Positions 7,732-20,010 of a stretch of DNA of 64,000 nt are shown piece after piece; positions within the stretch are counted from its first letter, which is position 1, and every line of letters starts with the position of its first letter. A program made the position numbers and the translations under genes. Below the pieces are notes generated by a model. The model saw only the letters and a list, made by a program, of their open reading frames with translations, did not search any database and was not told the origin of the DNA. Origin of the DNA: Mogibacterium sp. (GTDB lineage: Bacteria > Bacillota > Clostridia > Peptostreptococcales > Anaerovoracaceae); the NCBI GenBank assembly GCA_017433975.1, contig JAFRGD010000022.1, positions 1 through 64,000 of the forward strand, in the 5' to 3' direction.

Positions 7732-8274
7732 TCAATCCGGCGCTCCGGTCAGATAGCTTACGTACGGTAAATTGCGGTACCGCTGGTCGTAGTCGAGGCC
7801 GTAGCCGACGATAAAGATGTCGTCGACGGTGAAGCCGATGTAATCCGCCACCATGCCGTTGGTCCGGCGGGACGGCTTATCCAGCATCGTGCAGACCTTG
7901 ATCGATTTTGGTCCGCGTTCCTTGAACTTTTCAATCAGGTACTGCAGGGTCGTCCCGGTGTCGACGATGTCCTCGATGATGAGGACGCTCTTGTTATACA
8001 GGTTGGCCTCGGTATCCAGGGTGATCTTGACGAAGCCGGACGACGTCTGGGCGGAGCCGTAGCTGCTCGCGGAGACGAAGTCGATCGACATGTCGAGGTC
8101 GATGTTCTTGATGAGGTCCGCAAACCAGACCACCGAACCGCGGAGCGTACAGATGGCGATCAGTTCCTCGCCCTCGTAGTCCTTGCTGATCTGCGCACCG
8201 AGCTCCTTGGCTCTCCTCCGGATCTGATCCTCCGTGAAGAGAATCTCGCCTACTGTCTCTTTCTTTTTTGCCAT
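7732..8274 (-). CDS. hpt: Hypoxanthine phosphoribosyltransferase
   Basis: This purine-salvage enzyme makes IMP or GMP from hypoxanthine or guanine and PRPP. The PRPP-binding loop VLIIEDIVDTGTTL is at residues 97-110. The flexible-loop segment SSYGSAQTSSG near 70-80 and the C-terminal FIVGYGLDYDQRYRNLPYV are typical of the family, and 180 residues is the usual length. GAGGTGACAAA precedes the ATG. It starts 10 bases after engB, so it belongs to the leftward clp-lon-engB transcript. Confidence 0.96.
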   Translation of the reverse strand: MAKKKETVGEILFTEDQIRRRAKELGAQISKDYEGEELIAICTLRGSVVWFADLIKNIDLDMSIDFVSASSYGSAQTSSGFVKITLDTEANLYNKSVLIIEDIVDTGTTLQYLIEKFKERGPKSIKVCTMLDKPSRRTNGMVADYIGFTVDDIFIVGYGLDYDQRYRNLPYVSYLTGAPD

Positions 8275-8283
8275 TTTGTCACC

Positions 8284-8872
8284 TCACTCTGTTTCTTCGA
8301 CTGCCTGCTGATTCACCAATTGCCAGATCGCATCGAGGAGTTCCTCGTGCCCGGTCCGTTTTAGGGCCGAGACCGGAAATACCTTGTCCTCCTTGCGGAG
8401 GCCGAGCGACTTACGGATGGTCGCGATGGACCGCTGCCGCTCGTTGCCGGAGACCTTGTCCGCCTTGGTCGCGACGACGATGCCGTCCAGCCCGTAATAC
8501 TTAAGAAAGTCGTACATTTGCACATCCTGCGCGGACGGAGCGTGGTGGATATCCACCAGCTGCACGACCTTGACCAGGTCCTCCCGGTCCGTCAGGTAGG
8601 ACTCGATCATCTCGCCCCACTTCTCAGTCTCGGACCGCGCGACCTTGGCGAAGCCGTAGCCCGGCAGGTCCACGATCCGGAACGCGTCGTTGATTTTATA
8701 AAAGTTGATCGTCCGCGTCTTGCCCGGGCTGCCGGACACCTTGGCCAGGCCCTTCCGCCCCGTGAGGAGGTTCAGCAGCGAGGACTTGCCGACGTTGGAC
8801 CGCCCCGCGAAGGCGATCTCCGGGAGTCCCGGCGCGGGATATTGGCTGCGCCGCGCCGCGACGGCCTCGAGT

Positions 8873-8892
<20 letters not shown>
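8284..8892 (-). CDS. engB: Ribosome-biogenesis GTP-binding protein EngB (YsxC)
   Basis: EngB is an essential GTPase for 50S assembly. G1 is GRSNVGKSS at 30-38, G3 is DLPGYGF at 75-81, and G4 is ATKADK near 135. The chosen ATG at 8892 gives MKITKSELEA, which matches the usual family N-terminus. It overlaps the end of lon by 20 bases. A TTG six codons further upstream has a better-spaced GAGG and cannot be ruled out as the start. Length is 202 residues, normal for the family. The lon-engB arrangement is widely conserved in Firmicutes and indicates co-transcription. Confidence 0.95.
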
Positions 8893-11215
<2,323 letters not shown>

Positions 11216-11244
11216 GGTTCCCTTTCTATGTGATAAAGACATGT

Positions 11245-11278
11245 AAGCGGCATGCGTAAAGAATACACATACCGCTTT
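11245..11278 (-). other. Imperfect hairpin between clpX and lon
   Basis: The arms AAGCGGCATG and CATACCGCTT are complementary apart from one G-T wobble and enclose 14 bases. It is the only structured element in the 75-base clpX-lon gap. It lacks a T-run, so it may be an RNA-processing or attenuation element rather than a full terminator. Confidence 0.4.
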
Positions 11279-11290
11279 GACATCCCTTGA

Positions 11291-12547
<1,257 letters not shown>

Positions 12548-12559
12548 TTGCGTTCTCCC

Positions 12560-13141
12560 CTATCTGTTCACAAGTACCCGGTCGATCAGGCCGTACGCGA
12601 CGGCCTCCTCGGCCGACATGTAATAGTTCCGGTCGGTGTCCTTTTCGATCTCCTTGATGTCCTTGCCGGTGTTCTCCGAAAGGATCCGGTTGAGGCGCTG
12701 CTTGAGCTGCACGATGTGCTCCGCGTCGATGATGATATCGCTCGCCTGCCCCGACGTTCCGCCGAGAGGCTGATGGATCATGATCTCGGCGTTCGGAAGC
12801 GCGAAGCGCTTGCCCTTGGTGCCCGCCGACAACAGGAACGCGCCCATGCTGGCCGCCATGCCGATACAGATTGTCGAAATGTCCGGCTTGACGTACTGCA
12901 TGGTATCGTAGATGGCGAGCCCGCCCGAGACCAGTCCGCCCGGGGAGTTGATGTAGACATTGATGTCCTTCTCCGGGTCCTCCGCCTCGAGGAACAATAA
13001 CTGGGCCACGACAACGCTGGCCAGCCGTTCGTCGATTGTCTGGTCGATGAAGATGATCCGGTCCCTGAGCAGGCGGGAGTAGATATCGTAACTCCGCTCG
13101 CCCGCTCCGGTCTGCTCTATGACATAAGGAATCAGGCTCAT
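12560..13141 (-). CDS. clpP: ClpP, proteolytic subunit of the Clp protease
   Basis: ClpP is the serine peptidase barrel that works with ClpX. Catalytic Ser98 lies in GMAASMGAF and His123 in MIHQPLGG; an Asp is present near 168 in EKDTDRNY. Length from the chosen ATG is 193 residues, as usual for ClpP. The frame stays open for 22 arginine- and lysine-rich codons upstream, but this overlaps the end of tig and does not look like ClpP. The gene starts immediately at the tig stop codon, with GAGGAAGAG inside the end of tig as ribosome binding site. Confidence 0.97.
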   Translation of the reverse strand: MSLIPYVIEQTGAGERSYDIYSRLLRDRIIFIDQTIDERLASVVVAQLLFLEAEDPEKDINVYINSPGGLVSGGLAIYDTMQYVKPDISTICIGMAASMGAFLLSAGTKGKRFALPNAEIMIHQPLGGTSGQASDIIIDAEHIVQLKQRLNRILSENTGKDIKEIEKDTDRNYYMSAEEAVAYGLIDRVLVNR

Positions 13142-13142
13142 A

Positions 13143-14471
13143 CTATTTCTCTTCCTCTGCCGGCGCTTCTTCCTTTGGCTGCGGCGCCGTGATGACAGCC
13201 TTATCATACAGGAGGTCGATCGCCTTACGCGTCAGGACGTCCTGCTTGAAATACTTCATGCTCTCTTCGCCCAGGGCCTTGCGGACGTCCTCTGCGCTCT
13301 GTCCGTACTGCTCGCCGAGCGCCTTCAGCTCGTCTTCGATCTCCTCCTCGGTCGCCTCGAGTTTCTCCTGGTTGACGATGCCGCGGAGCAGGATCCGGGT
13401 CTTGACGCGGCGGGCTGCCTCAGGCATGACGGAGGCTTTCATCTCGTCCGCGGTCTGGCCCATGTACTCGAGATATTTGTCGAAGCTGAGTCCCTGGTAT
13501 GCGAGCTGCTGGGCCATCTCGTTCATCATGCGGTCCGCCTCGTCCTCAACCATCGGTGCCGGCGTCGCGATGTCGTTCGCGTCAGCGACTTTGCTGATGA
13601 TGCTGTCCTTAATGAGGTTGACCGCGCTCGCGTCCGCGTCCTTCTGCAGTTTGGCGCGGAGGTCCGCCTTGTACTCTTCCAGCGTTTCAAACTCGCTCAC
13701 GTCGCTCGCGAGGTCGTCGTCGATCTCCGGCAGGATCTCGCTCTTGATCTCGTGGATCTTGCACTTGAACACCGCGTCCTTGCCCTTGAGGTTGTCCGCG
13801 TGATAGTCGTCCGGGAAGCGAACGATGACGTCTACTTCCTCACCGGCGTCCTTGTCAACGAGTTGCTCCTCAAAGCCAGGGATGAACTGGCCGGAGCCGA
13901 GCTTGAGATCGAAGTTCTCTGCCGAACCGCCGTCAAACGGTACGCCGTCCACGGAGCCGACGAAGTCGATGATCACGGTGTCGCCGTCCTGCGTCTTGCG
14001 GTCGGTCACCGTCTCCATTCTCGACTGGGATTTCTGGACTCTCTTGAGCTCGTTCTCGACCTCTTCGTCCGTTACTGTATAGTCAACGCCCTCGACCTCG
14101 ACGCCGAGATAATCCTTGACCTCAACCTCCGGGAAAACCTCTACCGTGGCCGTGACCTTGACGTCACTGCCCTTGGCCATCTCGTCCAGGGCGATTCGCG
14201 GCGCGTCGATGACCTCGAGGTCCAGTTCCTTGAGCGCGTTCGGATATTCCGCCTGCAGGAGCGTGTTGAGCGCTTCGTCCCAGAATACGCCTTCACCGTA
14301 GTAATTCTCGATGATCTTGCGCGGCGCCTTGCCCGGGCGGAAGCCGTCGATCCGGAAGCGGTCTTTGTTCTTTTTGTACGCGTCAACGACTGCGTTCTCG
14401 AATTCCTCCGCGCTGAACACGATGGAGAACTTCACTTCGTTTCCCTCTTTTGAGATAAGATTCGTCTTCAT
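13143..14471 (-). CDS. tig: Trigger factor
   Basis: Trigger factor is the ribosome-bound chaperone and peptidyl-prolyl isomerase. The N-terminal ribosome-binding domain contains [20 protein letters not shown] near 37-56, which includes the GFRxGxxP signature. The FKBP-type PPIase domain follows, with [19 protein letters not shown] near 163-181. The C-terminal helical chaperone domain makes up the rest of the 442 residues. TAGGAGGAATAGA precedes the ATG. It sits between a CYTH-domain gene and clpP, and the whole run is probably one transcript. Confidence 0.97.
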   Translation of the reverse strand: MKTNLISKEGNEVKFSIVFSAEEFENAVVDAYKKNKDRFRIDGFRPGKAPRKIIENYYGEGVFWDEALNTLLQAEYPNALKELDLEVIDAPRIALDEMAKGSDVKVTATVEVFPEVEVKDYLGVEVEGVDYTVTDEEVENELKRVQKSQSRMETVTDRKTQDGDTVIIDFVGSVDGVPFDGGSAENFDLKLGSGQFIPGFEEQLVDKDAGEEVDVIVRFPDDYHADNLKGKDAVFKCKIHEIKSEILPEIDDDLASDVSEFETLEEYKADLRAKLQKDADASAVNLIKDSIISKVADANDIATPAPMVEDEADRMMNEMAQQLAYQGLSFDKYLEYMGQTADEMKASVMPEAARRVKTRILLRGIVNQEKLEATEEEIEDELKALGEQYGQSAEDVRKALGEESMKYFKQDVLTRKAIDLLYDKAVITAPQPKEEAPAEEEK

Positions 14472-14489
14472 TCTATTCCTCCTAAAAAA

Positions 14490-15119
14490 TTATTTACCGT
14501 CATATTCCTCGAGAAAGCCCCGCTGGAGCTTGGATGCGTTCTCCGCCTCGAGGCCGTATTTGTCCGCGATCGAAAGCGCGACGTCCCGGAAGTCCTCCTC
14601 GTTGCCGTGGTACCACTCGAGCTCCATTTCCATGATGTCGCTCTTGCGCTCCCGGCCCGCGACCGTCCCGACGTCGAACGAAAGCGCGCTGATGGACAGG
14701 CCCGTGTCGACTTTGACCATCTGGCGGGTGAAATCCATCTCGACCGTCTTAACCAGCGGTTTGTGCCCCGCTGCCTGGAACAGTACGTCGTAAGCGTCGC
14801 TCGACTCAAAAACGTCGATATTCGGGTTGTCCGCAAAGGCTTCGTCGTTGATAACCAGATTGAATTCCTCTCTCGAGTGCAGACCGTTCTCGACGTTGCC
14901 GGCCCATTTGATGGTCGCAGTGATTCGGTCGTTCTCACGCCGGATCCGGTAGGCGATGCCCGCCCGCCGCAGATCCTGTTCCTCGGTGTCAAAATAGACC
15001 GCATGCATCTCGATCTCCTCGATCTGGCTCCGGTTGATGAAATGATCCAGCAGCGGGTCATTGATGATCTCATGGATCAGCCGGATGTCGTCGATGCGGT
15101 ATTTAAACTCGGTTTCCAT
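14490..15119 (-). CDS. CYTH-domain protein (triphosphate tunnel metalloenzyme family)
   Basis: A 209-residue protein that begins METEFKYRI and so carries the ExExK signature (Glu2, Glu4, Lys6) of CYTH/TTM proteins, which bind triphosphates with divalent metals. Further paired charged strands (AYRIRRENDRITATIKW, KSDIMEMELEWYHG) match the tunnel fold. Members act as inorganic triphosphatase, thiamine triphosphatase or adenylate cyclase; which applies here is unknown. A GTG four codons upstream is in frame, but the GAGG in that stretch serves the ATG at 15119. It is the first gene after a near-consensus promoter and heads the tig-clpP-clpX-lon run. Confidence 0.85.
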   Translation of the reverse strand: METEFKYRIDDIRLIHEIINDPLLDHFINRSQIEEIEMHAVYFDTEEQDLRRAGIAYRIRRENDRITATIKWAGNVENGLHSREEFNLVINDEAFADNPNIDVFESSDAYDVLFQAAGHKPLVKTVEMDFTRQMVKVDTGLSISALSFDVGTVAGRERKSDIMEMELEWYHGNEEDFRDVALSIADKYGLEAENASKLQRGFLEEYDGK

Positions 15120-15137
15120 TATAAACCTCACAGCAGA

Positions 15138-15152
15138 TTAGTTTTTAACTAA
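15138..15152 (-). promoter_or_regulatory. Palindrome at the transcription start of the CYTH-tig-clp run
   Basis: A perfect inverted repeat TTAGTT-TTT-AACTAA lies 4 to 18 bases past the -10 box, that is at about the transcription start. Its place fits an operator, but it is not a CIRCE or CtsR-type element. Confidence 0.4.
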
Positions 15153-15155
15153 TAT

Positions 15156-15184
15156 ATTGTATAAAAAAAGCGCAACTTTGTCAA
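15156..15184 (-). promoter_or_regulatory. Strong promoter of the CYTH-tig-clpP-clpX run
   Basis: Read leftward, TTGACA and TACAAT are separated by exactly 17 bases. The promoter lies in the short gap after murI and about 37 bases upstream of the CYTH start codon. Confidence 0.75.
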
Positions 15185-15205
15185 TTTTCGCATTTCTCCG
15201 GCCGA

Positions 15206-16006
15206 TTACTCGCCGATGCGGCGGACTTCGATCCGCGCGCTCTTGCCCTCGAGGAGTTTGTTCGTCATTTTGAGGAAGTTGTCCGAGAGGTCGCTGGCGT
15301 AATAGCGGTCGGCGCCGTCGTTCGGTCCGGCGAGCAGATCGCGGTCGCGCAGCACGTCCGCGGCCTCCTCGATGACCTCCGCGCTGGAGTTATACAGTAC
15401 GAGTTCCGGATAGAGGCGCATGATGTTGCTCGCGATCATCGGGTAGTGCGTGCAGCCGAGGATCAGGCGGTCAAAGTCGTTGTGCGCGACGAAGTCGTCC
15501 ATGTAATACCGGATGGTGAGGTCCATGATGTCGTTGTCGATGATCCCCTCCTCGATCAGCGGAACGAAAGCCGGACAGGCCAGGCTGTACGTCCGGATGC
15601 TGCTGTCGATGGCCTTGATGTGGCGTTCATAAACACCGCTGTTGATCGTAACCTTGGTCCCGATGATTCCGACGCTGCGGCCGCCGTCCTCACAGACGCG
15701 GCGCGCCGTCGGCTCGATGACGCCGAGAATCGGAATGTCCGGATACCGCTCCCGAAGGAGGTCCAGCGCCATCGCCGTCACCGTGTTGCAGGCGATGACA
15801 ATCATCTTGACGTCCTGGCTGACCAGATAATCCACGATCTCGACGGCAAACTCCCGGATCGTCTCCGGGGACTTGGACCCGTACGGCGTACGGGCGGTAT
15901 CGCCAAAATATATGACCCGTTCGTTCGGCAGTCTGCTGTTCAAAATCGGGATGCTCGTCAAACCGCCGAGGCCGGAATCAAAAAACCCAATCGGTCTGTT
16001 GTCCAT
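15206..16006 (-). CDS. murI: Glutamate racemase
   Basis: MurI makes D-glutamate for peptidoglycan. The N-terminal IGFFDSGLGGLTSIP holds the catalytic Asp10. The two catalytic cysteines are Cys73 in VIACNTVTA and Cys185 in LGCTHYPM. The phosphate/substrate loop YFGDTARTPYGSKS is at 33-46. Length is 266 residues, normal. The gene stands alone between tRNA-Leu and the CYTH promoter. An AAAGGAAGGACGAGTC leader precedes the ATG. Confidence 0.96.
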   Translation of the reverse strand: MDNRPIGFFDSGLGGLTSIPILNSRLPNERVIYFGDTARTPYGSKSPETIREFAVEIVDYLVSQDVKMIVIACNTVTAMALDLLRERYPDIPILGVIEPTARRVCEDGGRSVGIIGTKVTINSGVYERHIKAIDSSIRTYSLACPAFVPLIEEGIIDNDIMDLTIRYYMDDFVAHNDFDRLILGCTHYPMIASNIMRLYPELVLYNSSAEVIEEAADVLRDRDLLAGPNDGADRYYASDLSDNFLKMTNKLLEGKSARIEVRRIGE

Positions 16007-16050
16007 GACTCGTCCTTCCTTTGAAAAGAAAGTATCTCAGTGCGGTACAA

Positions 16051-16109
16051 TGGGGACGGTTCCGTCTGACAACACCTCATTGCAATGTTGCCAAACGGAA
16101 CCGTCCCCA
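16051..16109. repeat. REP-like palindromic element
   Basis: Perfect 15-base arms TGGGGACGGTTCCGT and ACGGAACCGTCCCCA enclose about 29 bases that can pair further (GACAACA with TGTTGCC). The GGGGACGGTTC core is typical of REP-like elements associated with Y1-type (TnpA-REP) transposases. It lies just downstream of tRNA-Leu and could also act as its terminator or 3' processing hairpin. No second copy was found in this window. Confidence 0.6.
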
Positions 16110-16121
16110 CTGCCGTAACCG

Positions 16122-16207
16122 TGGTGCGGATAATAGGATTCGAACCTACACGGCTGTTAACCACACGGACCTGAACCGTGCGCGTCTGCCAATTCCGCCA
16201 TATCCGC
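16122..16207 (-). tRNA. tRNA-Leu (anticodon CAG)
   Basis: The minus strand folds as a class II tRNA. The acceptor stem GCGGATA pairs with TATCCGC, followed by discriminator A and an encoded CCA. The anticodon loop is TTCAGGT (anticodon CAG, reading CTG). A variable arm follows, then the T-loop GGTTCGAATCC. The length of 86 bases with the long variable arm fits leucine. Confidence 0.95.
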
Positions 16208-16213
16208 ATATCA

Positions 16214-16240
16214 GGCGTGCCCATTCATATCCGGCACGCC
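16214..16240 (-). other. Hairpin in the tRNA-Leu 5' leader
   Basis: The arms GGCGTGCC and GGCACGCC enclose 11 bases between the tRNA promoter and the tRNA 5' end. It may be the end signal of the DUF1292 transcript or a leader hairpin for processing. Confidence 0.4.
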
Positions 16241-16243
16241 GTT

Positions 16244-16272
16244 ATTATACACCATTCAAAATGGCTTGTAAA
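16244..16272 (-). promoter_or_regulatory. Promoter of tRNA-Leu
   Basis: Read leftward, TTTACA and a perfect TATAAT are separated by 17 bases, about 37 bases upstream of the tRNA 5' end and just beyond the DUF1292 stop codon. Confidence 0.7.
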
Positions 16273-16285
16273 CCACCGACTGAAA

Positions 16286-16585
16286 TTAGTCTTCGTCGTC
16301 CTCGTCCATCTCCGCCATGATCGCGTCGAGCTCGGCAGCCGCCTTGTTGAACTCGTCCTCATCGTCGATGTCGATGATCTCGAAGGAGTCGTCGTCGATG
16401 TCCTTGTATCCGTAGATATAGATGTCCTCGGAATCATCGAGCGGTTCGAGCGCGATGTACTCCTTGTCCTTGACCTCAAATACGCCGAAAATCACGCAAT
16501 CGACAGCCGTACCGTCGTCGAACTCCAGCGTTATGATATCCTCTTCCTCTTCGTCCGGTGCGTTGTTCTTGATCTGATCAGCCAT
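16286..16585 (-). CDS. DUF1292 (YrzB-like) acidic protein
   Basis: A 99-residue, strongly acidic protein. The core ITLEFDDGTAVDCVIFGVFE, then KEYIALEPLDDSEDIYIYGY, matches the DUF1292 family (YrzB), whose role is unknown. The C-terminus is a run of Asp and Glu. The frame remains open 20 codons upstream, but AAGGAGATGGAGAT directly before the ATG at 16585 sets the start. It follows uvrC by 56 bases, whereas in many Firmicutes this family sits in the alaS/ruvX region. Confidence 0.85.
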   Translation of the reverse strand: MADQIKNNAPDEEEEDIITLEFDDGTAVDCVIFGVFEVKDKEYIALEPLDDSEDIYIYGYKDIDDDSFEIIDIDDEDEFNKAAAELDAIMAEMDEDDED

Positions 16586-16641
16586 ATCTCCATCTCCTTT
16601 TCTAAGATACTTGGATAGTTTAACACGATTCTTTTGAAATA

Positions 16642-18552
16642 TCAAGTACTACTTTTTCGCTCCTGAAAGTAGTTCATGATACTCTCGGCCGCCTTGCGGT
16701 TCATGCCCGGAACCGCGAGCAGTTCCTCGTACGTGGCGTGTTTGATCGCCTCCACACTCTTGAAGTGCGCGAGGAGCTCGCGGCGCCGCGCCGGTCCGAT
16801 GCCCGGGATCTCTTCGAGCGCGGACCGCGTCACCCGGTTGCCGCGCAGGCTCCGGTGGTATGTGATGGCAAAGCGGTGGACTTCCTCCTGGATGTTGCCG
16901 GCATAGCTGTACAACAGTTTGTCTCCGGCGAGCGGGAGCTCGTGCCCGTCGGAAAAGACCGCTGCCCGCGTCCGGTGCGCGTCGTCCTTCGCGAGGCCGA
17001 CGACCGGAATCGGGACGCGGAACGCGTCCACGACTTTTTTGACTGCGTGCACCTGCCCGAGGCCGCCGTCGATAAAGAAGACGTCCGGATAGCGGTCAAA
17101 GCCCGCGTCTCCCGCCTTTGCGCGCTTGAGCCGCCGGTACAGGACTTCCTGCAGACTGCCGTAATCGTCGCCTTCGGCGGTTTTGACCTTAAACTTGCGG
17201 TAATCGTTCCGCAGCGGCTTGCGGCCCTCATAGACGACCATTGCGGCGACGGTGTCGACGCCGTTGGTATTCGAAATATCGTACGCCTCGACGCGGTACT
17301 CGCGGTCGTCCCCTTCTTCGATCGGGACGACGGTGATTCCGTCCGCCGCAGCCGCCTCGAGAATCAGCTCGGTCATCCGGTCCCGGAGCGCGTTCCGCCG
17401 GCTCGCCTCCCGCTCGGCCCGCTCATCCAGCGACTTGACCAGTTCGAGCGAGTCGGCCTTGGCGAGTTCCAGCACCGCGCGCTTCTCGCCGCGTTCCGGT
17501 ACTGTAATCTTCGTCTTGTGCGCCGTGTCCGTTCCGGATGCGGCATTATCCGCGTTGATCCGGTTCAGGAGCTCCGTCAGCAGCGCCTCGTCGGGCACAT
17601 GATTGGCGAGGAGCACCTCCCGCGGCAGCCGGATGCTTTCGGTATATACCTGCTTGATGAAAGCCGGAATCAGCTCCTCCGCGCTCTCCGCGCCGCTGTC
17701 GTTCATATGGATCACTTCGCGGCCGATGAGCTTGCCGTCGCGGACGCGGTACTGCGAAACCATCGTGTTCCGCTCCGTCCGAAGCGGGATCAGGATGTCG
17801 ATGTCGCGGTCGGCCTGCATCATCGCGCGCTGGGTCTCCCCGAGCGAGCGGAGCGACCGGATGTAGTCCCGGCAGGTCGCCGCCTCCTCGTAGTTGAGTT
17901 CCTCCGCGGCTTCGTTCATCCGGGTCTCGAGCGCCTTGATCAGCTTGGCGTCCCGCCCCTCGAGGATGTCGGTGATCTCCCCGATCATGGCCGCGTATTC
18001 CTCCCGGTCCACCGCACCGATGCAGACGCCCTTGCACTTTCCGATGAAATAATTGAGGCACGGCCGCGCGTTCTCCGGAAAGCGCTGCGTCTTGCACCGC
18101 TTCAGCGGGTACATGTCCCCGATCATCCGGATCATCTGCCACACAGCGGTCCCGTCCGTATACGGTCCGAAGTATCGGTTCTGGCCGCGCTTCAGCTGCC
18201 GTGTCTTGAGGACCCGCGGAAACTCCTCGGACACCGTGATTTCGATGAACGGGTAGGATTTGTCGTCCTTAAGAAGAATATTGTACTTCGGCAGGTATTT
18301 CTTGATCAGATTGCATTCCAAAATGAGAGCCTCCATCTCGGTCGCGCACTTGATATAGTCGAACTCGGCTATGTTGGCGACCATGGCTCTCACCTTTGGG
18401 TCGTGTCTGGCGGTATCGCGGAAGTACGACCGCACGCGGTTGCGCAGGTTGATCGCCTTTCCGACGTAGATGATCTCGCCCAGACTGTCTTTATGCATGT
18501 AAACCCCCGGCGTCGTCGGGAGTTTTTTCAGTTCATCCTCGATTACGAACAT
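16642..18552 (-). CDS. uvrC: UvrABC excinuclease subunit C
   Basis: UvrC makes both incisions in nucleotide excision repair. The N-terminal GIY-YIG domain starts LPTTPGVYMHKDSLGEIIYV (residues 11-30), with VGKAINLRNRVRSYF following. A UVR motif lies near 200 (LNYEEAATCRDYIRSL). The RNase H-like nuclease domain includes EAYDISNTNGVDTVAAMVVY near 419, and two helix-hairpin-helix motifs close the protein (IPGIGPARRRELLAHF, VPGMNRKAAESI). Length is 636 residues, normal. It starts just 3 bases after the carboxypeptidase-like gene, so the two are co-transcribed. Confidence 0.96.
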   Translation of the reverse strand: MFVIEDELKKLPTTPGVYMHKDSLGEIIYVGKAINLRNRVRSYFRDTARHDPKVRAMVANIAEFDYIKCATEMEALILECNLIKKYLPKYNILLKDDKSYPFIEITVSEEFPRVLKTRQLKRGQNRYFGPYTDGTAVWQMIRMIGDMYPLKRCKTQRFPENARPCLNYFIGKCKGVCIGAVDREEYAAMIGEITDILEGRDAKLIKALETRMNEAAEELNYEEAATCRDYIRSLRSLGETQRAMMQADRDIDILIPLRTERNTMVSQYRVRDGKLIGREVIHMNDSGAESAEELIPAFIKQVYTESIRLPREVLLANHVPDEALLTELLNRINADNAASGTDTAHKTKITVPERGEKRAVLELAKADSLELVKSLDERAEREASRRNALRDRMTELILEAAAADGITVVPIEEGDDREYRVEAYDISNTNGVDTVAAMVVYEGRKPLRNDYRKFKVKTAEGDDYGSLQEVLYRRLKRAKAGDAGFDRYPDVFFIDGGLGQVHAVKKVVDAFRVPIPVVGLAKDDAHRTRAAVFSDGHELPLAGDKLLYSYAGNIQEEVHRFAITYHRSLRGNRVTRSALEEIPGIGPARRRELLAHFKSVEAIKHATYEELLAVPGMNRKAAESIMNYFQERKSST

Positions 18553-18555
18553 CGG

Positions 18556-19971
18556 TCATTCCCTGCGATCCCGGTTGTCCGTCGTATACGTATAGGTACC
18601 GGAATACGTCCAGTTCCGGCGCATGCGGTCGTCTTCGAGTTCCTTCTGACGGAGCGCTTCCTGCCGGATTTTTTCCTTGCGGCGCGCCGCCCGCTCGCGG
18701 GCCCGTTTGCGGCTCGCGATCGCGTTCCACAGCATCAATATCAGGACGATGGCCAGGATCGAGCCGATGGCGATCGTCGCGTTGTTGGAGATGTAAATAT
18801 ACGAAGGATACCAGCCGACCGGAACGTCCTCCTTGACGACGAGGTCCACCGCTCCCTTCCGCTCGCCGGCGACGTAGATCACGTATTCGCCGACCTTGTC
18901 CCCCGCGGTGAGCGGCGCACGGACGCCGTGATACAGTTCGACCTGCGTCGTGACGAGCTCGTCGCTCCCCTCGCGCGGGATGTAAACGTAGCCCTTGCGG
19001 GCGGTGTACACCGGCACGCGCGTCTTGATACCGCCGCGGACCTTGACCTTGCCCTCCTCACGGTCTTTTTTGACGATGACTTTCTTGGTCACGTTGGAAA
19101 AGCCGTAGTTGAAGAGCGCCTTGGCGTCGATGGATGTGCTCCCGGGCGGTTCGACGAGCATGATAACGATAATATTCATATCGTCAACCCACGCCGTCCC
19201 GATATATCCGCTCTTTCCATCGTAAACATTGGAAATGCCCTTAATTCCGTAATACGATCCGCTGTAGGAAATCCCGTCAAACTGCAGCGGATTGGTCGTC
19301 ATGATGGTCCGCGCCCCGTGTTTGTTCGTCTTTGGCAAGGTGTACGTCGTACTGCCCATGATCTTGTAGATCTTGTCGTACCGCATCGCAGCAGAAAAGA
19401 TCACCGAGACGTCCCGGGCGGTCGAATACTGCTCGGTGTTGAACCCGCCGGTCACGTTGTGGAAGCGGGTCTCCAGCAGCCGGAGTTTCTGCGTCTTGGC
19501 GTTCATCTCCGCCACGGCCTGCTCATGCGACCCGCAGAAATGAATCGCCAGCGTAATGGCAGCCTCGTCCGAGTCCTGCAGCAGCATCGCATACAGTAGC
19601 GCCTCGACCGTGACCTCCTCGTCCTTTTCGAACATGTCACCGCGCTTGGCGGCCTCCCGCGGCACCTTGACTTTCTTCTGATAGTCCTCCTCGTTCTCGA
19701 TCTTATCGACAAAAACCATGGCGGCCATGATCTTTTCCGGCCCGCTGATGGTCAGCTTGCGCTCGGAGTGGTAGTCGTAAATGATCTCTCCCGTCGAGCC
19801 CGAAATGACGAGGGCTGCGCCGGCGTCGACCTCCGGCGCCGCACCGGTTTGCGGTACATCAAAACCGATGGTGGTCCAACCCACCAATGCCATCAGCAGG
19901 GACATTGTGACCACCATCAGCTTATTCCTGATATGACGATTACTCTGTCTATCCGTCGGTTTCGTTCTCAT
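18556..19971 (-). CDS. DD-carboxypeptidase-like membrane protein lacking the catalytic serine
   Basis: A 471-residue protein of the S11 peptidase (DacA/DacF) type. It has an N-terminal membrane segment (18-35), an S11-like domain (50-280), a second beta-rich domain, a C-terminal membrane segment near 405-425 and a long basic, charged tail. The usual STTK nucleophile motif reads GPEK (Gly77 to Lys80), with a Ser only at 76. The SxN motif reads SDE (134-136) and KTG reads KSG (253-255). The codons are clear, with no frameshift. I infer that it is a non-catalytic relative that may bind peptidoglycan or a partner. It lies directly upstream of uvrC. Active carboxypeptidase function is unlikely but not excluded. 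Confidence 0.8.
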   Translation of the reverse strand: MRTKPTDRQSNRHIRNKLMVVTMSLLMALVGWTTIGFDVPQTGAAPEVDAGAALVISGSTGEIIYDYHSERKLTISGPEKIMAAMVFVDKIENEEDYQKKVKVPREAAKRGDMFEKDEEVTVEALLYAMLLQDSDEAAITLAIHFCGSHEQAVAEMNAKTQKLRLLETRFHNVTGGFNTEQYSTARDVSVIFSAAMRYDKIYKIMGSTTYTLPKTNKHGARTIMTTNPLQFDGISYSGSYYGIKGISNVYDGKSGYIGTAWVDDMNIIVIMLVEPPGSTSIDAKALFNYGFSNVTKKVIVKKDREEGKVKVRGGIKTRVPVYTARKGYVYIPREGSDELVTTQVELYHGVRAPLTAGDKVGEYVIYVAGERKGAVDLVVKEDVPVGWYPSYIYISNNATIAIGSILAIVLILMLWNAIASRKRARERAARRKEKIRQEALRQKELEDDRMRRNWTYSGTYTYTTDNRDRRE

Positions 19972-20010
19972 TCGCCGGCTTCAAAACTCCTTCATGGTAT
20001 TATGCTTGAA

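Noticed and set aside
16738..19599. Long open frame (953 codons) on the plus strand opposite uvrC and the carboxypeptidase-like gene
   Set aside because: Same reason: it spans two real genes on the other strand and has no recognisable motifs.
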